20,174 bases of DNA from Prolixibacteraceae bacterium. GTDB taxonomy: Bacteria > Bacteroidota > Bacteroidia > Bacteroidales > Prolixibacteraceae. Numbering within the stretch: position 1 is the stretch's first letter; every line of letters begins with the position of its first letter. The notes beneath the pieces are model-generated. The model was given only the letters and a program-made list of their open reading frames with translations. It was not told the origin of the DNA and ran no database searches. A program made the translations under genes and the position numbers. The DNA is taken from contig DPCJ01000006.1 in NCBI GenBank assembly GCA_003516705.1, positions 58,514 to 78,687 of the forward strand. Direction: 5' to 3'. Below, piece by piece: positions 15,479 to 20,174 of the stretch.

Positions 15479-15508
15479 AGTTATTTGCTTTAATGTAGAG
15501 TATTTCGG

Positions 15509-15988
15509 TTAACTGGTTGCTTGAAACATTGCACTCATCCGTTTTTGCATTTCCTCGAACGAAACATCCTCGATATGTGTCATAATTGACCACTGATGAC
15601 CAAACGGATCGGTAATGCCGCCGGTCCGGTCGCCGTAGAATTGGTCTTTCACCACCATTTCACCGGTTATTTTTGCTCCAGCCTCAATCGCTTTGGCAAA
15701 TACGGCATCCACATCTTCCACATACAAGCAAAGACTTACCGGAGTTCCACCGATTGTTTGCGGACTCAGGTTGCCCCACTGTTCATTCTCTTCAGCGAGC
15801 ATGATTTTCGAATTGCCAATTTCCAACTCGGCATGGCCAATGCTTCCATCGGGCATCGTGAGCCGCCCTGTTTCTTTTGCGCCGAAAGCACTTTTGTAAA
15901 ATTCGATGGCGTCCCCGGCGCCTTTTACTGAAATGTAGGCAGTTAATGAATGCCATCCTTCCGGAATTGCTTTTACTTTTGTTTTCAT
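15509..15988 (-). CDS. VOC family protein (PhnB/glyoxalase-like), single domain
   Basis: This 159-residue protein has the vicinal oxygen chelate fold built of paired beta-alpha-beta-beta-beta modules. Family phrases visible are HSLTAYISVKGAGDAIEFYKSAFGA, then MPDGSIGHAELEIGNSKIML, and GDRTGGITDPFGHQWSI near the C-terminus. This pattern is that of the PhnB-like subgroup, whose members may be glyoxalase-like enzymes or antibiotic-binding proteins. Candidate metal ligands are His52 in IGHAEL and an acidic residue in the second half, but the full set cannot be confirmed. It starts 17 bases after the RibD-like gene stop, in the middle of the operon. Confidence 0.85.
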   Translation of the reverse strand: MKTKVKAIPEGWHSLTAYISVKGAGDAIEFYKSAFGAKETGRLTMPDGSIGHAELEIGNSKIMLAEENEQWGNLSPQTIGGTPVSLCLYVEDVDAVFAKAIEAGAKITGEMVVKDQFYGDRTGGITDPFGHQWSIMTHIEDVSFEEMQKRMSAMFQATS

Positions 15989-16005
15989 GATTAAATTTTT
16001 AATTG

Positions 16006-16578
16006 TTAAATGGTATCAGTTGTATAATGAAGGCAAATAACTCCTGAGGCAAATGTTTTGCTAGTCAGGAGTTTTAGCCTGATTTCATGTGAAATATCTT
16101 TAAACAGGGAATTGCCTTGCCCAAGCAGGATGGGATTGACGAATAGCCAGTAATCATCGATTAAATTTTCATTCATCAGGAACCGTGTTAGGGTCGGACT
16201 ACCAAACAGGACGATTTCTTTTCCTTGCTCATTTTTCAATTTCCTGATTTCATCCGGTAAATTAACACTGATAAGCTTCGCATTCTTGATTTCGGAACTT
16301 TTCAATGTTTTTGAAACAACAATTTTTTGAACACTTTTGTACCAGGCCGAATGTTCAATGTCGTGTTTGCTCACATTGGGCTTATCGGCTGCCGTTGGCC
16401 AGTAGTCTTCCATTATTTTGTAAGTTCCCCGTCCATAAAGGGCGGTGTCTGATTTCACGGTTTGCTGTCCGGCAATTTCAAACATTTCCTCATCCGCCAG
16501 AATCCAATCCATTTGTCCCTGCGAGTTGGTGGTAAAACCATCCAGCGAAATGTGCATAAACGAAACTAATTTTCTCAT
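16006..16578 (-). CDS. Dihydrofolate reductase family protein (RibD C-terminal-like)
   Basis: This 190-residue protein belongs to the RibD C-terminal/DHFR-like fold group, NADPH-dependent reductases of often unknown substrate. It opens with RKLVSFMHISLDGF, the classic first strand and loop of this group. It then has TALYGRGTYKIMEDYWP (nucleotide-binding region), IVVSKTLKSSEI, and GKEIVLFGSPTLTRFL followed by DDYWLFVNPILLGQGNSLF, all standard for the family. It is not the true folA, which is shorter and has a different active-site pattern. It lies 19 bases after the small 69-residue gene. The likely role is reduction of a small organic compound; which one is unknown. Confidence 0.87.
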   Translation of the reverse strand: MRKLVSFMHISLDGFTTNSQGQMDWILADEEMFEIAGQQTVKSDTALYGRGTYKIMEDYWPTAADKPNVSKHDIEHSAWYKSVQKIVVSKTLKSSEIKNAKLISVNLPDEIRKLKNEQGKEIVLFGSPTLTRFLMNENLIDDYWLFVNPILLGQGNSLFKDISHEIRLKLLTSKTFASGVICLHYTTDTI

Positions 16579-16597
16579 TTCCAGATTTTTATTTGAT

Positions 16598-16807
16598 TTA
16601 AATCAGGACTTCGGCATGATAGCCGTTCTGATGGAGTATATCAATAATGATTTGGTTTGAAACACTTTCAGCCTCAATCCTCAAAATTTTATCACAATCT
16701 TCCAAATCGAAATTAACCTGACTATTTGGAATGTGGTTAATAATCTGATCAATAAGCTTTTCTGAATGCTCGGGCTGCTTGACATTCGTTTTAAAAACCT
16801 CAACCAT
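16598..16807 (-). CDS. Small conserved-looking protein, HMA/ferredoxin-fold-like
   Basis: This 69-residue protein (VEVFKTNVKQPEHSEKLIDQ, later QVNFDLEDCDKILRIE) shows an alternating strand-helix-strand-strand-helix-strand pattern of the kind seen in heavy-metal-associated domains. The CxxC metal motif of true HMA proteins is absent, so metal carriage is unlikely; only one cysteine is present (in LEDCDK). It is well placed as a real gene: 25 bases after the tandem VOC gene and 19 before the RibD-like gene, same strand, no overlap. I do not recognise a named family. It could be a small binding protein or regulator within the operon. Confidence 0.7.
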   Translation of the reverse strand: MVEVFKTNVKQPEHSEKLIDQIINHIPNSQVNFDLEDCDKILRIEAESVSNQIIIDILHQNGYHAEVLI

Positions 16808-16832
16808 TTCTAATTCTTTTAAGTTGTATCTG

Positions 16833-17771
16833 CTAACGATTCACAACATCCTGTAACATTTTAATATCCAGTTTTTTCATTTTAAGCATGGCCTGCATCA
16901 CATTGCCACCTTTGTCAGGATGGCACAACAGTTCGCCCAAAACGTTCGGCACAATTTGCCACGAAACACCAAATTTATCCTGAAGCCAGCCACATTGTTG
17001 TGCGCCCTCGAAACCACCATCGGCAAGTTTTTCCCAGTAGTAATCAATTTCATCCTGCGTTTCACAATTCACCACCATCGAGATGGCCGGATTAAAATTC
17101 ATACCCATATTCTCATGGCTGTCCATGGCGACGAATTCCTGTCCGTTGAGGGTGAACTTGCAGTGAACAACAGCGCCTTCGGGACCAACTTCTTTTCCAT
17201 ACCGCTCCAACTGAATAATTTTGGAATCGCTGAATATGGAGGTGTAGAAATTGATTGCCTCTTCGGCTTTTTTGTGCTGATCACCGGTAAACATGAAACA
17301 AGGCGTGATTTTTTGTTCGCGTTCAGGTATAATCAACTGCCACGAAACTCCAAATTTATCCTGAATCCAACCATATTTTTCAGCAAATGGATAGTTATCA
17401 AGTTCCATCATTACCGTTCCTTTTTCCGATAGTTTTCCCCAGAGTCGTTCGATTTCCTGAACGGTTTCGCAATTCACAAAAAAGGAGATGGTTGGATTAA
17501 TTTGAAACATGGGGCCGCCGTTTATGGCTACAAAATCCTGTCCTTCAACCTGGAAAGCCATGGTCATGACCGAATTTTCGGGCATTCCAGAAGCTTTTGC
17601 CCCTTCTTCACCGTAACGTGTAGCTGTTTTAATTTTCGAATTATTAAAAACAGTGAGGTAGAAATTTGCAGCTTCTTCGGCCTGATTGTCGAACCATAAG
17701 AATGGGGTAATCTTTTGAATTTGAACTCCCTTCTTTATTTTGCCTGGTTCTGCTTTAATTTGTGTTTCCAT
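16833..17771 (-). CDS. Tandem VOC family protein (two PhnB-like domains)
   Basis: The 312-residue protein contains two similar VOC units. Unit 1 runs about residues 17-150 (ITPFLWFDNQAEEAANFYLT, later GWIQDKFGVSWQLI). Unit 2 runs about 152-290 (ITPCFMFTGDQHKKAEEAIN, later GWLQDKFGVSWQIV). The repeated phrase W(I/L)QDKFGVSWQ(L/I) shows an internal duplication within one continuous frame. These units match the 3-demethylubiquinone-methyltransferase-like (PhnB) part of the VOC superfamily, which despite its name is mostly not a methyltransferase. It is the first gene of the operon, reading away from the divergent regulator, so it is probably the most strongly expressed. The substrate is unknown. 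Confidence 0.87.
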   Translation of the reverse strand: METQIKAEPGKIKKGVQIQKITPFLWFDNQAEEAANFYLTVFNNSKIKTATRYGEEGAKASGMPENSVMTMAFQVEGQDFVAINGGPMFQINPTISFFVNCETVQEIERLWGKLSEKGTVMMELDNYPFAEKYGWIQDKFGVSWQLIIPEREQKITPCFMFTGDQHKKAEEAINFYTSIFSDSKIIQLERYGKEVGPEGAVVHCKFTLNGQEFVAMDSHENMGMNFNPAISMVVNCETQDEIDYYWEKLADGGFEGAQQCGWLQDKFGVSWQIVPNVLGELLCHPDKGGNVMQAMLKMKKLDIKMLQDVVNR

Positions 17772-17867
17772 GATTGCTGTTGTTTAATTGTTTTAACCAT
17801 TTTCTTATTCCCAAAGTTCGAATATTAGCGTAAGAAGACCGATAACAAAAAAGCCAAATTTCGGGGT

Positions 17868-17891
17868 ATTTAAGACAAAAATATCTTAAAT
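17868..17891. promoter_or_regulatory. Perfect inverted repeat upstream of the GlxA-type regulator
   Basis: ATTTAAGA and TCTTAAAT form an exact 8-bp inverted repeat with an 8-base spacer, so the half-sites are 16 bp apart. It lies 18 bases before the regulator start at 17910 and in the only intergenic region shared with the divergent operon. A dimeric regulator could bind it. A TTAGCG sequence occurs at both 17825-17830 and 17891-17896. No clear -7 box is seen for either direction. Confidence 0.45.
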
Positions 17892-17909
17892 TAGCGAAAA
17901 AGATGAAAA

Positions 17910-18881
17910 ATGACAAATCTAGGATTAATAGTGCCATATGATTATAAGCTATTAAGTATAGCGGCAATTCTTGATGTCTTTGAAACTGTTAACCGGATTC
18001 ACATTGAAGAAAATTGGGAAAAACCTTTCGTGATTCACATGCTGCGTACACCGGGTCAAATTGAAAAGGAAGGTGCTGTGTTGCATGGTTATCCTGTAAC
18101 CTCAATAAAATCAGAACTGAAAGCAGATGTGGTTTTAATTCCTTCGTTTTCAACCGAAAACATGAAGGAAACGCTGTCAAAGAATCAAATATATATTCCC
18201 TGGTTACATCGCCAGTATCAGGGTGGAGCTGAAATTGCCAGTTTTTGTACCGGAACGTTTTTGTTCGGCGCTTCGGGTTTGCTTAACGGGAAACTGGCAA
18301 CCACACACATTGATGCCTGTACCCGGTTTTCAATGGCTTTCCCGGCAGTTATTTTAAAGCCAGACCATGTGGTTACCGAGGATGGTCGTTTTTATACCAG
18401 CGGCGGATCAACTTCAACCTTTCACCTTTTGCTGCGGTTGGTTCAAAAATACTGCGGAAATGAAATGGTAATCAGGATAGCTAAAATTTTCGCCATTGAT
18501 TTGGACCGGTATAGTCAGAGTTATTTTGGAACTTTTGTACCCAGTCATAATCACAAAGATGATCTGGTGAAAAAAGTACAGGAGAATCTGGAAACCCGCT
18601 TTCATGAGATTGGGTCACTGGAGGATATTATGAAAGACATTCCTTCAAGCCGAAGAAATTTTGTCCGACGATTTAAGCAGGCCACTGGATTTCCACCCAT
18701 TGAATATTTGCAGAATGTGCGCATTGAGTTGGCCAAGAAACAATTGGAGCAAACCAATCAGCATATTAACGAAATTATTGACCGGACCGGTTATTCCGAC
18801 CCAAAATCATTCCGGAAGGTTTTTAATAAGCTGGTGGGCATGACTCCCATGGAATACCGTGAAAAATTTAATGTAAAATAA
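17910..18881 (+). CDS. GlxA family AraC-type transcriptional regulator (DJ-1/PfpI plus HTH)
   Basis: This 323-residue regulator has an N-terminal DJ-1/PfpI-like sensor domain (about residues 1-190) and a C-terminal AraC DNA-binding domain (about 215-320). In the sensor, the nucleophile-elbow region reads ASFCTGTFLFGASGLLNGK with a Cys near residue 111. The tail has two helix-turn-helix units: SLEDIMKDIPSSRRNFVRRF, then NEIIDRTGYSDPKSFRKVF before the closing GMTPMEYREKF. GlxA-type regulators sense small molecules through the DJ-1-like domain. The gene is divergent from the VOC operon with 138 bases between starts, the standard place for a local regulator, so it probably controls that operon. 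Confidence 0.9.
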   Translation: MTNLGLIVPYDYKLLSIAAILDVFETVNRIHIEENWEKPFVIHMLRTPGQIEKEGAVLHGYPVTSIKSELKADVVLIPSFSTENMKETLSKNQIYIPWLHRQYQGGAEIASFCTGTFLFGASGLLNGKLATTHIDACTRFSMAFPAVILKPDHVVTEDGRFYTSGGSTSTFHLLLRLVQKYCGNEMVIRIAKIFAIDLDRYSQSYFGTFVPSHNHKDDLVKKVQENLETRFHEIGSLEDIMKDIPSSRRNFVRRFKQATGFPPIEYLQNVRIELAKKQLEQTNQHINEIIDRTGYSDPKSFRKVFNKLVGMTPMEYREKFNVK

Positions 18882-18926
18882 AAGGTATAATACACTGATT
18901 GAATAGTAATCATGTATAAAATTCGA

Positions 18927-18970
18927 AAACAAAAAAGCTTACAATGAATTCATTGTAAGCTTTTTTGTTT
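18927..18970. terminator. Perfect 44-bp palindromic bidirectional terminator
   Basis: Two 20-base arms are exact reverse complements around an AATT centre. The arm reads AAACAAAAAAGCTTACAATG. The core GCTTACAATG/CATTGTAAGC is flanked by A-runs and T-runs, so it can end the regulator transcript on the + strand and the tRNA-Leu transcript on the - strand. It starts 46 bases after the regulator stop and ends 3 bases before the tRNA 3' end. Confidence 0.9.
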
Positions 18971-18973
18971 CAG

Positions 18974-19057
18974 TGCCCAGAACAAGACTCGAACTTGCAC
19001 ACCCTTGCGAGCACCAGCCCCTCAAGCTGGCGTGTCTACCAATTTCACCATCTGGGC
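18974..19057 (-). tRNA. tRNA-Leu (anticodon GAG)
   Basis: On the - strand the 84-base sequence folds as a class II tRNA. The acceptor stem is GCCCAGA/TCTGGGC with discriminator A. The D arm contains AATTGGTAGACAC. The anticodon stem CCAGC/GCTGG surrounds the loop TTGAGGG, giving anticodon GAG, which reads CTC and CTT leucine codons. A long variable arm (TGCTCGCAAGGGTGT) follows, and the T arm is GCAAG-TTCGAGT-CTTGT. The long variable arm agrees with leucine. The 3' CCA is not encoded and must be added by CCA-adding enzyme. Confidence 0.96.
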
Positions 19058-19113
19058 AATATTTCTTTCGAGAACGTTGTGCTTTTAATCAGTTGCCTGT
19101 TTTTAAGCGGGGG

Positions 19114-19145
19114 CAAATATATAAAAAAATCCACCTTCGATACAA
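19114..19145 (-). promoter_or_regulatory. Bacteroidota-type promoter for tRNA-Leu
   Basis: On the - strand, TATATTTG (19121-19114) is a full match to the -7 consensus TAnnTTTG, and a TTG at 19145-19143 lies 21 bases upstream, within the usual -33 spacing. Transcription would begin near 19107, about 50 bases before the tRNA. The -33 element falls in the loop of the pyrBI terminator. Confidence 0.6.
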
Positions 19146-19165
19146 CCGATGTGGATTTTTTTATA
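19120..19165 (-). terminator. Rho-independent terminator of the pyrBI operon
   Basis: A 15-bp stem pairs 19120-19134 with 19151-19165 (core AAAAAAATCCAC / GTGGATTTTTTT) around a 16-base loop. On the - strand it ends in a long T-run. It begins 11 bases after the pyrI stop codon. Confidence 0.87.
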
Positions 19166-19176
19166 GGTACAAAATC

Positions 19177-19647
19177 TTATCTCATTCTTATCTGTCCGGC
19201 AGTTGTAATTTTCTCACAATACCTGCATTTCAGCGATATCGGGTCGGTTGAAACTACCTTAAAGCAAGTGGTTACCTGTTCGTTGTTTGTAATGCATTTT
19301 GGATTAAAACATTTCACGATTCCTGTTATTGAATCAGGAATTTCAACAACCCGTTTTTCAACCACTTCGTAATCGCGGATAATATTCAGTTTGGCATGTG
19401 GTGCAATCAACGCAATTTTGTTGATTTCGTCGTCTTCAAAAAACTTATCAGATACTTTTATGATTGCTTTCGCACCAAGTTTTTCACTTTCAAGGTTGGT
19501 TCCGAAAGTAATTTGGTTGTTTATGATGTCAAGGCCTAAAATTGAGATAACATTAAACAGGTTTTTGGCGGGGATATGGTCGATTACAGTTCCTTCTTTT
19601 ATGGCACTCACTTTAAGTTTCAGTTTTTTCTTCTGGTCGTCTTGCAT
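19177..19647 (-). CDS. pyrI: Aspartate carbamoyltransferase regulatory subunit
   Basis: The 156-residue protein is the allosteric, non-catalytic chain of aspartate carbamoyltransferase, which binds CTP/ATP and adjusts the first committed step of pyrimidine synthesis. The N-terminal nucleotide-binding domain reads VSAIKEGTVIDHIPAKNLFN and GLDIINNQITFGTNL. The C-terminal zinc domain has four cysteines in the expected pattern: CFNPKC, then KCRYC about 25 residues on. The length is typical (about 153 in Escherichia coli). The gene starts 6 bases after the pyrB stop on the same strand, as in classical pyrBI operons, so the two chains are made together. A terminator follows the stop closely. Confidence 0.96.
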   Translation of the reverse strand: MQDDQKKKLKLKVSAIKEGTVIDHIPAKNLFNVISILGLDIINNQITFGTNLESEKLGAKAIIKVSDKFFEDDEINKIALIAPHAKLNIIRDYEVVEKRVVEIPDSITGIVKCFNPKCITNNEQVTTCFKVVSTDPISLKCRYCEKITTAGQIRMR

Positions 19648-19653
19648 GGCTGA

Positions 19654-20174
19654 TTATTTTAAATTCATGATGTGTGAAATAATGGCTTCGCGTGTGTAAA
19701 CACCGTTTCGGGCCTGTTCGAAATAGTAGGCCTTTTCGTTGCTGTCAACATCGGTGTGAATTTCGTTAACACGGGGCAGGGGATGAAGCACCTTTACAGT
19801 TGGTTTTGTATTTTCGAGCATGGCATTGCGCAGTATGTAAACGTTTTTTACCTGCTCATATTCAATAGGGTCAGAGAATCTTTCCTTCTGAACACGCGTC
19901 ATATAAATGATATCGGCAGCGCTTACAATATCGGTAAACTCTTTGTGTTCGTAATATTTAATACCTTTTTCCCTGAGTAAAATTTTATATTCATCGGGCA
20001 TCTCCAATACGGTAGGTGCAATGAAATTGAATACAGGATTTTCAAATTCTGACATTGCCATAAGCAGTGAATGTACCGTGCGACCGTATTTCAAATCGCC
20101 TACCATAAAAATATTCAGGTTATCAAGTGTTCCCTGGGTTTTCAAAATTGAATACATATCAAGCAGCGTTTGAG
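19654..20174 (-). CDS. pyrB: Aspartate carbamoyltransferase catalytic subunit, C-terminal part (partial)
   Basis: The reading frame is open at the right edge of the window; the last visible codons read QTLLDMYSI, which is internal to PyrB (the family's PTQ-LLDLYTI region), so the Met at 20157 is not the start. About 173 residues of the aspartate-binding half are present. Hallmarks are MVGDLKYGRTVHSL, the DIIYMTRVQKERF segment and HPLPRVNEI, which binds carbamoyl phosphate and aspartate. The enzyme joins carbamoyl phosphate and aspartate to make carbamoyl aspartate in the cytoplasm. It is the upstream gene of the pyrBI pair, and its regulatory region lies outside this window. Confidence 0.96.
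   Translation of the reverse strand, partial: QTLLDMYSILKTQGTLDNLNIFMVGDLKYGRTVHSLLMAMSEFENPVFNFIAPTVLEMPDEYKILLREKGIKYYEHKEFTDIVSAADIIYMTRVQKERFSDPIEYEQVKNVYILRNAMLENTKPTVKVLHPLPRVNEIHTDVDSNEKAYYFEQARNGVYTREAIISHIMNLK

Noticed and set aside
16833..17771. Possible fusion by sequencing error of two VOC genes
   Set aside because: The frame is continuous with a normal linker, and double-unit PhnB-like proteins of this length are a known arrangement.
20155..20157. ATG as the start of pyrB
   Set aside because: The upstream codons in frame read QTLLD, which belongs to the interior of PyrB. The gene runs off the window edge.

Overview
The window looks like chromosomal DNA from a member of the Bacteroidota, probably a free-living Bacteroidia relative. 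This is inferred from three things: a BtuB/BtuG-type outer-membrane B12 uptake pair, two perfect matches to the Bacteroidota -7 promoter box (TAnnTTTG, both TATATTTG), and a pyrB-pyrI pair next to SPI/SPII-exported carbohydrate and peptide hydrolases. No phage, insertion sequence or CRISPR array was seen.

Region 1 (1-5560) is a cobalamin uptake locus. It holds the tail of a periplasmic binding protein (btuF-like), the permease btuC and the ATPase btuD. A long leader follows with a -7 box and a clear cobalamin riboswitch, which precedes a TonB-dependent receptor (btuB-like) and a surface beta-propeller lipoprotein (btuG-like). The BtuG/BtuB pair would capture B12 outside and move it across the outer membrane; BtuFCD would carry it through the inner membrane. 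A strong hairpin terminator closes the locus.

Region 2 (5589-14439) holds unrelated genes: a Tat-exported dienelactone hydrolase (- strand), then on the + strand a Fic-family AMP-transferase with its own inhibitory motif, a Cof-type HAD phosphatase, a secreted M16 zinc peptidase and a lipoprotein glycoside hydrolase of family 2. The fic promoter region carries five copies of a 9-bp motif (GAGGGTAAA) with centres spaced at exact multiples of 10 bp. This is the most striking unexplained signal in the window.

Region 3 (14704-18881) is a compact - strand operon of six small enzyme-like genes: tandem VOC, a small ferredoxin-fold-like protein, a DHFR/RibD-like reductase, a single VOC, DUF4287 and SRPBCC. 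It diverges from a GlxA-type AraC regulator, and a perfect inverted repeat lies in the shared intergenic region. The set resembles a detoxification or resistance cassette, but its substrate cannot be read from sequence.

Region 4 (18927-20174) has a perfect 44-bp palindromic terminator, a tRNA-Leu(GAG) on the - strand, and the pyrI gene and 3' part of pyrB (aspartate carbamoyltransferase). The tRNA promoter appears to overlap the pyrBI terminator.
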